NCBI GenBank assembly: GCA_963851385.1
Contig: CAWKPE010000023.1
Location: 1 to 41,304 of the forward strand
Length of the DNA: 41,304 nucleotides
Direction: 5' to 3'
From: CAWEFA01 sp963851385
Lineage (GTDB): Bacteria > Bacteroidota > Bacteroidia > Bacteroidales > DTGW01
Of this stretch, positions 6,461-15,342 are shown one piece after another. Under the pieces are notes generated by a model. The model saw only the letters and a list, made by a program, of their open reading frames with translations. It made no database searches and had not been told where the DNA came from. How positions within the stretch are numbered: position 1 is the stretch's first letter; each line of letters starts with the position of its first letter. The translations under genes were made by a program, and so were the position numbers.

Positions 6461-8929
6461 TTATACTTTTGATTGTTGCGGAACGCCAAATTTTGGTTTG
6501 AAGGCGTGGCTGCTTTTACTTAAATTAGTAATATTTGTTAAAGTAATTTGTTCTATCGGTGTTTTTTCAAAGGTAACTGTACCGACTTTTAATTTAGTTA
6601 TACTAGGCAAAAAAGGTGCTGCAATCATAAATATCAATGAAACAGATGTTATAAAAATATAATTAGCCGAGTTGAACGATTGTGGTATTGAAATGTTCCA
6701 GGTAGCTTTTAATAATCCGGAACCAAAATAAGCCAGTTGAATCCATATAAACATTAGAATTGCGAGTGTTAAAATAATATATTGTGAGACTAAAGTAATT
6801 TTATCAGTCACCATGCTTTGTTTGAACTTTTGTAATTTTCTAATAGCTTTTATTGCCTTAGGATCAATGCTGTTTAATTGTTTGCTACGTTTGAAGTCAT
6901 TTAGCGCTCCATAGAAGCATGTTAAATCAGATTTTCCTTCGCATTGTTTAATTCTAACGTAACCTCTCTGGTAATAAATATCAGATAAATCTTCTTTTGA
7001 TAAACGTTTTGATCCTGTTCTATTTTCAACTCGTTTTATTGTTTCAGAGAATTTTTCTTCAGCAAGAACATAAGATTCCAAATCACCATCATCACCCAAT
7101 TTTGTGTACAATTCACCTAAGCCGATAAGCGAATCTATATTTCCGGGAATTTCCCGAAGTATTTTTAAATATTCCTTTTCAGCTTGATCTGTATTATTTT
7201 GTTTTAGGTAAATTTCAGCCAGGTTGCTCCATATGTCATAATCATCAGGAAGTAAAAGATGCGCTTCCCTGTATTTATCTTCAGCTTTAGCATACTGGTT
7301 TTGCGCATAATAACAGTAGGCAAAATATGAGCATAAGAGAGGGCTTTCGGTATCTCCCATATGTTTAGCTGCTTCTTCCAGATATTTCTGTGCATGGTAG
7401 AAATCATCAATTTTTAAATAAAAAACACTTAAAAATCTATAATAATAAAATTTCTCTTCTGAATCATTACTTTTTAAAATACGGTCTTTTAATATTTTTT
7501 CTGCTTGTTTAAAATATTTTTGAATTTTCAATGCTCCTGCAATTCCTGCTTTTTCTTTGAAAATATCAATTAAATAAAATAAGAAGCCCAATTTTATTTC
7601 GTATTGTTCTTTTGGAGTAATATTCAAACCCAATTCTAAGACATCAGTTGCTTCATTTAGTTCACCGAATATTTCGGATAAAACTGAGCCATAATAGTAA
7701 TGATAATAATAATCCGGATCATAAGAATAATTATGTTTTAGAATTGAATCAGCATATAACTTTCTTATAATTTTCCAATATTCATTACTCTTTTTATAAT
7801 CACCAATTTTCTCGTAACATTCAGCTAAATTGTGATAAGCATAAACGAAATCTTTATTAATTTCAATAGCATCAGAATAAGATTTTATTGCCAGGTAATA
7901 ATCTTTAATTTCAACATAAGTTTTGCCGAGATTATTTAAGGCATAAATATAATCTGGCTTTAATAAAATAACTTTTTGATATTTTTCAATTGCTTCGGGA
8001 TATTTTCCTTGTTCAAAAAAAATATTTCCCATGTCATTAAAGGCATCAGCATAGTCAGGTTTTAATTTAATGGCTTTTTGACATTTTTCAATAGAATTTT
8101 CATATTTTTTAAGATTGAATAACGCTAAACCCAAATTTCTATTAACAATAGCAGAACCATCAACATTTTTATCTCTATCATAAATATCTAAAGCTTTTTT
8201 ATAATTATCAATTGCTTCAGGATATTTGCCCAATGCAAACAAAGCATTCCCAAAGTCAGTAAAAGCATCAGCATAATCAGGTTTAATTTCAATTGCTTTT
8301 ATATATTTTACTATGGAATTTTCATAATCCTTAATATTATATAATGCTAAACCCAAATTTCTATTAACAATAGCAGAACCATCAACATTTTTATCTCTAT
8401 CATAAATATCTAAAGCTTTTTTATAATTATCAATTGCTTCAGGATATTTGCCCAATGCAAACAAAGCATTTCCAATATCAGTAAATACATCAGCATAATC
8501 AGGTTTAATGTCAATTGCATTTTGATATTTTACAATTGAGTTATTATAATCTTTAAGATTATATAATGCTAATCCCCAGTTACGATAAACAATAGCAGAA
8601 TTAAGAAGGTTATTATCACTATTATATATTTCTACAGTTTTTTTATAATTTTCTATTGCTTCAAGATATTTCCCTTTCGCTAGCAAAGCATTAGCTAAGC
8701 CATAATATGAATCAGCCAAGACAGGTTTCAACTCAATAGCTTTTTTATATTTTTCCATTGCTTCTTCATATTTACCTTGAGATACTAAAGCTATTCCAAG
8801 ATTATGATATGCTTCAGCATAAGTTGAATTTAAGTCCACAATCTGTTTAAAATTTTCTTCTGCTTTTGGGAACTCTTTATTGTTTAGTGCAGAGAGCCCT
8901 TCCTGGAATAATTGATCAATATTTTCCAT
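6461..8929 (-). CDS. TPR-repeat protein with C-terminal membrane anchor
   Basis: An 822-residue protein from ATG 8929; a TTG three codons upstream is less likely. Nearly the whole length is tetratricopeptide repeats, with signatures such as AEAYHNLGIALVSQGKYEEA, starting at about residue 10. Units 4-8 include a 74-residue double repeat that is almost identical at DNA level (8124-8507). Two hydrophobic segments near the C-terminus (IILTLAILMFIWIQLAYF and IFITSVSLIFMIAAPFL) should anchor it in the inner membrane, with the TPR part probably cytoplasmic because there is no signal peptide. TPR arrays bind other proteins; the partner is unknown. It is monocistronic, between mutS and the prs cluster. 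Confidence 0.85.
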   Translation of the reverse strand: MENIDQLFQEGLSALNNKEFPKAEENFKQIVDLNSTYAEAYHNLGIALVSQGKYEEAMEKYKKAIELKPVLADSYYGLANALLAKGKYLEAIENYKKTVEIYNSDNNLLNSAIVYRNWGLALYNLKDYNNSIVKYQNAIDIKPDYADVFTDIGNALFALGKYPEAIDNYKKALDIYDRDKNVDGSAIVNRNLGLALYNIKDYENSIVKYIKAIEIKPDYADAFTDFGNALFALGKYPEAIDNYKKALDIYDRDKNVDGSAIVNRNLGLALFNLKKYENSIEKCQKAIKLKPDYADAFNDMGNIFFEQGKYPEAIEKYQKVILLKPDYIYALNNLGKTYVEIKDYYLAIKSYSDAIEINKDFVYAYHNLAECYEKIGDYKKSNEYWKIIRKLYADSILKHNYSYDPDYYYHYYYGSVLSEIFGELNEATDVLELGLNITPKEQYEIKLGFLFYLIDIFKEKAGIAGALKIQKYFKQAEKILKDRILKSNDSEEKFYYYRFLSVFYLKIDDFYHAQKYLEEAAKHMGDTESPLLCSYFAYCYYAQNQYAKAEDKYREAHLLLPDDYDIWSNLAEIYLKQNNTDQAEKEYLKILREIPGNIDSLIGLGELYTKLGDDGDLESYVLAEEKFSETIKRVENRTGSKRLSKEDLSDIYYQRGYVRIKQCEGKSDLTCFYGALNDFKRSKQLNSIDPKAIKAIRKLQKFKQSMVTDKITLVSQYIILTLAILMFIWIQLAYFGSGLLKATWNISIPQSFNSANYIFITSVSLIFMIAAPFLPSITKLKVGTVTFEKTPIEQITLTNITNLSKSSHAFKPKFGVPQQSKV
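8124..8507. repeat. Near-identical 222-bp tandem duplication inside the TPR gene
   Basis: The stretch at 8124-8285 reappears at 8346-8507 (period 222 bp, 74 codons) with only a few base changes. Each unit encodes GNALFALGKYPEAIDNYKKA, an extended helix with DIYDRDKNVDGS, and the next TPR. A third unit further downstream on the minus-strand protein is clearly more diverged. This indicates recent in-frame expansion. Confidence 0.85.
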
Positions 8930-9291
8930 AGTTATCAAAAGTTACTATTAAAGAGGTGAAAATTGTTGAAATAAATGTCTAATATTAAATGGATTGCTAA
9001 TTTAATAAAGTGCTTGCAAGTATTTTTAATAAATTCTAATTATTTTGAATTAACTCTAATACATTATAAAGTTAAAACCATTTTTTCAAATTGGTGAACT
9101 TACTTTCAATATTTTTTGATTATTGAAATGAGAAATATTCATTTCCTAAATTGAATTTTTCAGAAGATGTTACAGTGCTTTTATAAACTTTAATATTCAG
9201 AATACTCATAATTAAATGTATTCTTAATAAGCATTAATTAGTTTATTATAATAAATATTTAATTAGATTAAGTCTCGCTTATGATATACTT
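8930..9291. other. Noncoding AT-rich gap
   Basis: About 360 bases between the TPR gene and the glycosyltransferase. It should carry the TPR gene's promoter, but I see no convincing TAnnTTTG on the minus strand, no strong hairpin and no convincing small gene. The only symmetry noted is GAATAC/GTATTC near 9200. Confidence 0.5.
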
Positions 9292-10254
9292 TTAATGTTT
9301 TCGCCGTAAGAGGATATAATTCTTAAACTCCCAAATTGGTGTATCGAAGAGAATATATTTTTCAATAAATGAAACTAACCTGTAACGAAAGGATTCATGT
9401 TTATGAAGTTGTCTGTTTTTATTTGGTTTTCCTGAAAATTGCAACTCGTTTTGCCAATTTAATTTTGAAATCCACTTTTCCATTACTTTAGGATGAGAAT
9501 CTTTATAAGTTGCAAGCCTGTTCAAAGGTCCGTAATCAAACATCAAGTATTTTGGATTTTGCTTTATTCTTTTTTCAACGCCTTCTTTACCAATAAAAAG
9601 TGAACGAAAATCTTTGAATCTGACTTTCATGAAAGAAGGAGGTCTGACCCATCCATAATGATATATATAAGCATTTGCATGTACTACCTTAAGTTTGAAA
9701 GTATTTTTTTTCTGTAAATAATTCAAACCATCGAAATCTGGAATTTTTCGAAAAGATTGAGCGTCTCGCCAGGAATGAATTTCGGGAATATTTCTGATTA
9801 TCCGGATTTCATTCCTATACCAACCATGCGATGTATGGTAATGGTTATAATCTCCCCAAAAGTGCAAATACTTGAACAAAATGCCTTCTACTTCTTTGTC
9901 ATCCACAAAATCCTCACAGCATTTTTTTATTATTGGAAGATATTTTTCATGTACTACTTCGTCGGCTTGAATATAAAATAGCCAATCACCCGTGCAATAG
10001 TTTTTAGCCAAATCGGTTTGATGTGCCATTTCAGTTCCCTTGCTGTATTTTACGGTATCCCAAACAGAGTCGCAGATTTTTATTTTATCACTACCAATGC
10101 TAAGAATATCTTTCCTGGTAGTATCGTCCGGATCGCTATCTCCTAAGAGAACAATGAATTCATCTGCAATCGGAAGAATTGACATTATTGATTCTTTGAT
10201 AGGATAATGAAGTTTGCTTGTATTTTTCCCGATAGTAAACCCGCTTATTTTCAT
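9292..10254 (-). CDS. Family 2 glycosyltransferase
   Basis: A 320-residue GT-A type protein. The N-terminus MKISGFTIGKNTSKLHYP is followed by the nucleotide-sugar strand ADEFIVLLGDSDPDDTT and by DWLFYIQADEVVH, where QADE takes the place of the usual DxD metal-binding motif. The second half (HFWGDYNHYHTSHGWYRNEIRIIRN) is typical of putative LPS or capsule glycosyltransferases. No membrane segment is visible, so it probably works at the inner face of the membrane. It starts seven bases after the pth stop, so it is probably the last gene of the prs-rplY-pth transcript, although nothing suggests a shared function. The acceptor is unknown. Confidence 0.8.
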   Translation of the reverse strand: MKISGFTIGKNTSKLHYPIKESIMSILPIADEFIVLLGDSDPDDTTRKDILSIGSDKIKICDSVWDTVKYSKGTEMAHQTDLAKNYCTGDWLFYIQADEVVHEKYLPIIKKCCEDFVDDKEVEGILFKYLHFWGDYNHYHTSHGWYRNEIRIIRNIPEIHSWRDAQSFRKIPDFDGLNYLQKKNTFKLKVVHANAYIYHYGWVRPPSFMKVRFKDFRSLFIGKEGVEKRIKQNPKYLMFDYGPLNRLATYKDSHPKVMEKWISKLNWQNELQFSGKPNKNRQLHKHESFRYRLVSFIEKYILFDTPIWEFKNYILLRRKH

Positions 10255-10261
10255 TGGAGTA

Positions 10262-10825
10262 TCATTTATTATTATAAGCTGTCATAGTTCTTTCCAAACC
10301 TAAAGTTGCAAAGCCTTTAATAATTTCGCACGCCGTTTCGATGCGGGATGGTAATAATGAAATTTCATTTTTATCCCAGGGACTAAGAACATAGTCAACT
10401 TGATGTCCTTTGTGAAACTGATTATCAATTCCAAATCGAAGACGGGCATAATTCTGGTGTCCTAAAATTTCATTGATACTTTTTAAACCATTGTGCCCAC
10501 CGTCACTTCCTTTAGAACGAAGACGCAAGGTTCCAAAAGGAAGAGCAATATCATCAACCAATACCAAAAGATTTTCAATAGAAATTTTTTCTTTCTGAAG
10601 CCAATATCTCACTGCACTTCCACTTAAATTCATATAAGTTGTTGGTTTGATAAGAATCAAAATTCGGCCTTTAAATTTCAATTCAGCTTTAAAAGCGTAT
10701 CGCTTATCCTCAAAACTAATATTGGATGCTTTGACCAAAGCATCCAATATTTCAAATCCTATATTATGACGAGTATGGGCATATTCGTCACCAATATTGC
10801 CCAATCCAGCGATAAGATATTTCAA
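10262..10825 (-). CDS. pth: Peptidyl-tRNA hydrolase
   Basis: Releases tRNA from peptidyl-tRNA that drops off the ribosome. The frame opens at ATG 10858, but TTG at 10825 gives the family N-terminus MKYLIAGLGN and places the catalytic histidine at residue 20 (TRHNIGF), as in E. coli, so I prefer it (187 residues). Other signatures are the PTTYMNLSG segment with the conserved Asn, LVLVDDIALPFG, and KGSDGGHNGLKSI. It follows rplY by 12 bases (from ATG 10858), and the adjacency of ctc/rplY and pth is a common arrangement in bacteria. Intact. Confidence 0.95.
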   Translation of the reverse strand: MKYLIAGLGNIGDEYAHTRHNIGFEILDALVKASNISFEDKRYAFKAELKFKGRILILIKPTTYMNLSGSAVRYWLQKEKISIENLLVLVDDIALPFGTLRLRSKGSDGGHNGLKSINEILGHQNYARLRFGIDNQFHKGHQVDYVLSPWDKNEISLLPSRIETACEIIKGFATLGLERTMTAYNNK

Positions 10826-10870
10826 GGTTTTGTAAATTATACCGATATAATATCTCAATTAATGAGATGT

Positions 10871-11509
10871 TTATTTTTGCTCTGTTGCCGGAGCAGCTGT
10901 TTCAGAGGCAGCTTCTGGAGTTGTTGCTGCTGCTTCAGCTGCTGCTTTTTCTTCTTCAGGTACTACTATTCTTGAAACCCGGACATCAACAATTGGTTCT
11001 TTTGTATTACTTAGGATTGTAAAATTTTTGTAATTCAAATCACCTACTTTAACACTTTGTCCGACATCAATGTCGTCAACATTTATCTCTATAAAATCGG
11101 GCAGATTTTTAGGAAGAGCTTTAACTATCAAATACCTCATCGCCAACCTTAATTTTCCGCCTTTTCTAACGCCAATCGAATTTCCCGTGAGGTGAACAGG
11201 GACATTCACAATTATTGGTTTGTCATTGTTATATCGAATAAAATCAATATGATTGATAGCATCAGAAACAGGATGAAATTGAATTTCCTTCATAATAACA
11301 TCGTAAACAGTTCCTTCAATATCAAGTTTAACGAGGTAGGTATTTGGAGTATATACCAGATTTTTGAGAGAAAGAGAAGGAGCATAAAAATTAATATTTT
11401 CACCTCCACCATAAATTATACATGGAACATTGTCTTCTTTACGAAGTTTTTTTGAGGCTTTTTTACCAATGTCTTTTCTTAAAGAACCTTTAATTTTAAT
11501 TGTTTTCAT
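10871..11509 (-). CDS. rplY: Ribosomal protein bL25 (Ctc/TL5 type)
   Basis: A 212-residue long-form bL25, which binds 5S rRNA in the 50S subunit. The N-terminal domain (KTIKIKGSLRKDIGKKASKK through about residue 90) is the 5S rRNA-binding L25 fold. The second beta domain (residues about 95-185, VPVHLTGNSIGVRKGGKL) is the Ctc/TL5 extension. The last 30 or so residues are a low-complexity tail rich in Ala, Glu and Thr (EEEKAAAEAAATTPEA), typical of Bacteroidota homologues. It lies between prs and pth in the expected order. Confidence 0.95.
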   Translation of the reverse strand: MKTIKIKGSLRKDIGKKASKKLRKEDNVPCIIYGGGENINFYAPSLSLKNLVYTPNTYLVKLDIEGTVYDVIMKEIQFHPVSDAINHIDFIRYNNDKPIIVNVPVHLTGNSIGVRKGGKLRLAMRYLIVKALPKNLPDFIEINVDDIDVGQSVKVGDLNYKNFTILSNTKEPIVDVRVSRIVVPEEEKAAAEAAATTPEAASETAAPATEQK

Positions 11510-11626
11510 TTTAAATAATTTAAATGTGTTACTCAGAATTAACTTTAATTAATTAATTTACTGTTAATTCCCCATTACACGAATGCTCTTAAGCGCTTCT
11601 AAAACAGGGATTGCAAATATAGTAAC

Positions 11627-12565
11627 TTAAATGAGAAAATTACCACTGATAGATTGATAGTTGTATACTTTATTTATTGTATCGGCAAAAATCTCAGCAA
11701 TGGAGATTACTTTGATTTTAGGACTCAAATTATTCAGAGGTATTGTATCAGTTACAATTACTTCAGTGATTTTTGAATTTTCAATACGTTCATAGGCTGG
11801 TCCTGATAAAACAGGATGTGTTGCAAAAACCCTTATACTTCGTGCACCTTCTTCCATCATCATATTGGCTGCTATAGTAATTGTTCCAGCAGTATCAATC
11901 ATATCATCAATAATTAAAATATTGCGATCCCTGATATCTCCTATCACTTTAAATTCTTCAATCGCATTTGCTTTTTTTCTTAGTTTATAGCAAATGACCA
12001 TTTCTGTTTTTAAAAAACGGGAGTAGGCATTGGCACGCTTGCTTCCACCCATATCAGGTGCAGCAACAACTACATTATCAAGATTTAATTTATTAATATA
12101 AGGTACAAATATTGAGGATGCGTAAAGATGATCAACAGGCACATCAAAAAATCCTTGTAACTGGTCAGCATGTAAATCCATAGTCATAATCCTGTCGACA
12201 CCTGCTGCCGTAAGCAAATTAGCTACAAGTTTAGCTCCAATGGCGGAACGAGGACGATCTTTCCTGTCCTGGCGTGCAAAACCAAAATATGGTAAAACAG
12301 CAACTACTTTTTTAGCTGACGCCCGTTTTGCTGCATCTATCATCAAAAGTAATTCCAACAAGTTTTCTGCAGGGGGAAAAGTAGATTGAATAATAAAAAC
12401 ATTACAGCCTCTTACAGATTCTAAATATGAAGGTTGAAATTCCCCATCGCTGAAACGCAGTAGTAAAGTACTTCCCAATTCTGTACCATAACATTTGGCT
12501 ATTTTTTCAGCAAGATAGGCGGATGCTGTGCCGGCGAAGAATTTAATTGGTGATTTTCGATCCAT
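11627..12565 (-). CDS. prs: Ribose-phosphate pyrophosphokinase
   Basis: A 312-residue cytoplasmic enzyme making PRPP from ribose 5-phosphate and ATP for purine, pyrimidine, NAD, histidine and tryptophan synthesis. Visible motifs are FSDGEFQPSYLESVRG near the N-terminus, the ATP-binding flexible-loop region YFGFARQDRKDRPR, the metal-binding MTMDLHADQLQGFF, and the PRPP loop IIDDMIDTAGT at about residues 218-228. The length is typical of class I enzymes. A -7 promoter element lies 92 bases upstream. It is probably first in an operon with rplY, pth and a glycosyltransferase. Confidence 0.97.
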   Translation of the reverse strand: MDRKSPIKFFAGTASAYLAEKIAKCYGTELGSTLLLRFSDGEFQPSYLESVRGCNVFIIQSTFPPAENLLELLLMIDAAKRASAKKVVAVLPYFGFARQDRKDRPRSAIGAKLVANLLTAAGVDRIMTMDLHADQLQGFFDVPVDHLYASSIFVPYINKLNLDNVVVAAPDMGGSKRANAYSRFLKTEMVICYKLRKKANAIEEFKVIGDIRDRNILIIDDMIDTAGTITIAANMMMEEGARSIRVFATHPVLSGPAYERIENSKITEVIVTDTIPLNNLSPKIKVISIAEIFADTINKVYNYQSISGNFLI

Positions 12566-12656
12566 TTGTTGTTAATTGATTATTATTTCCAGCCGCTATT
12601 GAAACCATAAATTTCAAAAATTTTATTTTAAATGTATTCAACTGAACCCGGCTCTG

Positions 12657-12664
12657 CAAATTTA
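12657..12664 (-). promoter_or_regulatory. Promoter -7 element for prs operon
   Basis: The minus strand reads TAAATTTG followed by C, a perfect TAnnTTTG. The predicted start is near 12649, giving an 84-base leader before prs. The -33 region (TTTTTCG) is a weak match. Confidence 0.45.
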
Positions 12665-12715
12665 TAAAATATCGAAAAATGTTATTTTAATATGTAATAA
12701 ATATTTTTCCAAATA

Positions 12716-13321
12716 TCATTTTTTAAAATTCAATATTGTCGAACGAATAGTATTATCAATAAATCTAAGAATTTCTTCTTTTCCATTTTTTTTTATTATA
12801 GAGGTTAAAAAAAATTCCGGCAATTTTTCCCAGGTCTGTAGCATTATTTTTTTAAAATCAGTAATATTTTTTTCTAATTGCCTCGAAGAAATTTTATCAA
12901 TTTTTGTAAATACAAGAACAAATGGCACTTTGTTTTCTCCAAGAAATTTTATGAATTCAATATCGTTCTTTTGTGGCTCAAGCCTGGAGTCAATTAAAAC
13001 AAATAGACAATAAAGTTTAATTCGTGTCAGTATATAACCTTTAATAAGTTCATCAAAATGTTTGAGATCGGATTTCGAAGAGCGAGCATATCCGTAACCT
13101 GGCAGATCAACTAAATTCCATTTATCATCAACCCGAAAATGATTAATAAGTTTTGTTTTGCCTGGTTTTGAAGAAGTTTTTGCCAGGTTTTTAATTCCTG
13201 TAATTAAATTGATGAGAGAAGATTTTCCAACGTTGGAACGACCAATAAAAGCAAATTCAGGAAGATTACTTTTCGGACAAGTTTTATAATCATTACTGCT
13301 TATAACAAATTTTACTTCCAT
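12716..13321 (-). CDS. engB: Ribosome biogenesis GTPase EngB (YihA/YsxC)
   Basis: A 201-residue TRAFAC GTPase needed for late 50S assembly. The G1 motif GRSNVGKSS is at residues 27-35, G3 is DLPGYGYA at 72-79, and G4 is TKID at 139-142. The N-terminal EVKFVISSNDYKTCP and the length are standard for the family. It follows manA by 87 bases without an obvious promoter, so it is probably cotranscribed with the LysE-manA pair. Intact. Confidence 0.95.
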   Translation of the reverse strand: MEVKFVISSNDYKTCPKSNLPEFAFIGRSNVGKSSLINLITGIKNLAKTSSKPGKTKLINHFRVDDKWNLVDLPGYGYARSSKSDLKHFDELIKGYILTRIKLYCLFVLIDSRLEPQKNDIEFIKFLGENKVPFVLVFTKIDKISSRQLEKNITDFKKIMLQTWEKLPEFFLTSIIKKNGKEEILRFIDNTIRSTILNFKK

Positions 13322-13408
13322 TTAAAGGTATTTACTCACAATTTCGCTATTTTACCTTGTCATCACTTTATAATTTTTTCTGTCGTGTCATCATTCTTAG
13401 GTAGTAAT

Positions 13409-14389
13409 CTATTTGATATAAACTTCCAATAATTTTGCCAGTTTTAAAGGTTCTATTGTCAGGTTTTTTATAATGGCAGGTATAAGAATACATTCCCCTT
13501 TTTTTACTTCAACCGGATTTCCTTCTAATGGATTAACAAAAAATTTACCTTCAATTGCAATATAAATTACGAATGAATCTATCAGTGTATAATCTTTTTC
13601 AACAGGCTTATCAAATTGTAAATTATTTACGATAAAAAATGGAGAATCGATTATATTGGTAGTTTTGTTAAGCTTGACATCATATGAAGTTTTATATCGA
13701 TCATAAAAATTAAAATCAATTGCCTTTAACGCCAGGTCTGTATGCAAAGGTCTTGGCTTACCTTCATTATCTGTTCTGTTCCAGTCAAAAATGCGATATG
13801 TAATATCCGAAGCTTGTTCTACTTCCACTAATAGAGTTCCTTTGCCAATTGCATGTATTCTTCCGGCAGGAAGATAGAATACATCTCCTTTTTGAACTTT
13901 TTCAGTATTTAATATTTCAGGTAAAGATTCTTCATTAAGATGTTTTAAATATAATTCTTTATCAATTTTCTGGTTAAAGCCAACTATTAATTCCGCATCC
14001 GGATCGTGATCTATAATATACCACATTTCTGTTTTTCCTGCGGAATCATGTTCCTCTTTTGCCATTTTATCATCCGGATGAACTTGTATGGAAAGTTTAT
14101 CCTTTGCATCAATAAACTTAATAAGCAGAGGGAAATGATTACCAAACACATCAAATACTTTCTCGCCCAATAAATCATCCATATATATTTCAGCAAGCTC
14201 TCTTAAATTATTACCGGCGAGGAAACCATTACTGACAATGGAAACATCGCTATCTACTTCAGATATTTCCCAGCTTTCGCCACATGTGTCAGACGCTTCT
14301 TTTTTATTTAGAATAGATTTTAGTTTGTCTCCGCCCCAAATTTTATCTTTTAATATGGGTTTAAATTTTAATGGGTATAGTTTATTCAT
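13409..14389 (-). CDS. manA: Mannose-6-phosphate isomerase, class I
   Basis: A 326-residue cupin-fold zinc enzyme that interconverts mannose 6-phosphate and fructose 6-phosphate, feeding GDP-mannose synthesis for surface glycans. It shows KDKIWGG near the N-terminus, metal-site QVHPDD, the substrate-binding region PAGRIHAIGKGTLLVEVEQA, and the family signature YRIFDWNR. The short length matches the Bacillus/Bacteroidota type. It starts 12 bases after the LysE-like gene, so the two are coupled. The many nearby glycosyltransferases may use its products, but that link is inference. Confidence 0.93.
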   Translation of the reverse strand: MNKLYPLKFKPILKDKIWGGDKLKSILNKKEASDTCGESWEISEVDSDVSIVSNGFLAGNNLRELAEIYMDDLLGEKVFDVFGNHFPLLIKFIDAKDKLSIQVHPDDKMAKEEHDSAGKTEMWYIIDHDPDAELIVGFNQKIDKELYLKHLNEESLPEILNTEKVQKGDVFYLPAGRIHAIGKGTLLVEVEQASDITYRIFDWNRTDNEGKPRPLHTDLALKAIDFNFYDRYKTSYDVKLNKTTNIIDSPFFIVNNLQFDKPVEKDYTLIDSFVIYIAIEGKFFVNPLEGNPVEVKKGECILIPAIIKNLTIEPLKLAKLLEVYIK

Positions 14390-14401
14390 TTTTTCCAGGA
14401 A

Positions 14402-15040
14402 TTAATGCTTACTTAAAAAGAATAATGAAAACAGCAACCACACTCCAAAAGCAATAATAATGGTTCCGGTAATCTTATTAAGCCACCAAAGATTTTTTAA
14501 TCTAAATTTAGCTCGGTATATATTTACAAAAGAAGTAAGAAGAAACCACCAAAATGATGCTCCTATGAATATACCAAAAAATATTAACATTTTTAAGATA
14601 AAATCATCAGTACTATAAACCAGGTTTAGCCTCGCAAATATTGCTATAAAAACAATTATCGTAAATGGATTGGAAAATGTCAAAATGAGGACAGATAAGT
14701 AATCTGTGTGCAAACTGTTTTTATTCATTTTACGTTCACGGACTTGTTGAACCGGACTTTTAAAGAAAATCCGTGCACCCAAGACAATCAAAATTAAACC
14801 TCCGAGTATTACAAGAATATTGGAATTTGAATTAAAAAATTTAATGACAAATGAAAGTCCAAGCCCTGCAATTATTGCTATAAGCGTATCAGCCGAAGCA
14901 GCGCCTAAACCTGAAATAAATCCTGACCATCTGCCTTTACCCAAAGTACGTTGTATACAGATGATACCAATCGGTCCTAATGGTATTGAAGCTAAAAAAC
15001 CCAGAACTATACCTTTTATAAGAATTTCAAGCCAGATCAC
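14402..15040 (-). CDS. LysE/RhtB family exporter
   Basis: A 212-residue inner-membrane protein with about six transmembrane segments. It starts at GTG 15040 (MIWLEILIKGIVLGFLASIP). The family signature GxxxSIPLGPIGIICIQRTL follows at residues about 13-32, then a second helix with ADTLIAIIAGLGLSF and a conserved LTFSNPFTI in the middle. Family members export amino acids or related small molecules; the substrate is not predictable. Stop and manA start are 12 bases apart, so it is probably the first gene of a unit with manA and engB. A -7/-33 promoter is seen at 15169-15197. Confidence 0.85.
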   Translation of the reverse strand: MIWLEILIKGIVLGFLASIPLGPIGIICIQRTLGKGRWSGFISGLGAASADTLIAIIAGLGLSFVIKFFNSNSNILVILGGLILIVLGARIFFKSPVQQVRERKMNKNSLHTDYLSVLILTFSNPFTIIVFIAIFARLNLVYSTDDFILKMLIFFGIFIGASFWWFLLTSFVNIYRAKFRLKNLWWLNKITGTIIIAFGVWLLFSLFFLSKH

Positions 15041-15168
15041 AATTTTGAACTAATAAATCAATTATTAATTTGCAATATTACAAATTTCATGTTGTACTCG
15101 AACAAAAATTCAAATTCAATTTATAAGTGAGTGAATATCACATTTACACTAAAATGTAAACAAAGTGA

Positions 15169-15197
15169 CAAAGATAATAATTGTAATTTTATATCAA
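15169..15197 (-). promoter_or_regulatory. Promoter for the LysE-manA unit
   Basis: On the minus strand TTG (15195-15197), an 18-base spacer and TATCTTTG (15169-15176) match the Bacteroidota promoter. The predicted start is near 15161, leaving a leader of about 120 bases. The rest of the 302-base gap 15041-15342 shows no gene. Confidence 0.45.
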
Positions 15198-15342
15198 CGA
15201 AGTTTATAGTTTTGACTTTTTGTTATCTGTTATCAATTTTTTAATATCGGAAGTTATTTTATTTATTTTTACGTCAGGATTTCTGGAACATCAAAAATAA
15301 TTTAATAAATTCAATAATAGTTTTTAATTATTATTATCGCTG

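Noticed and set aside
8120..8510. Direct repeats that could be taken for a CRISPR or satellite array.
   Set aside because: The period is 222 bp, in frame, and encodes TPR units; there are no short repeats with unique spacers.
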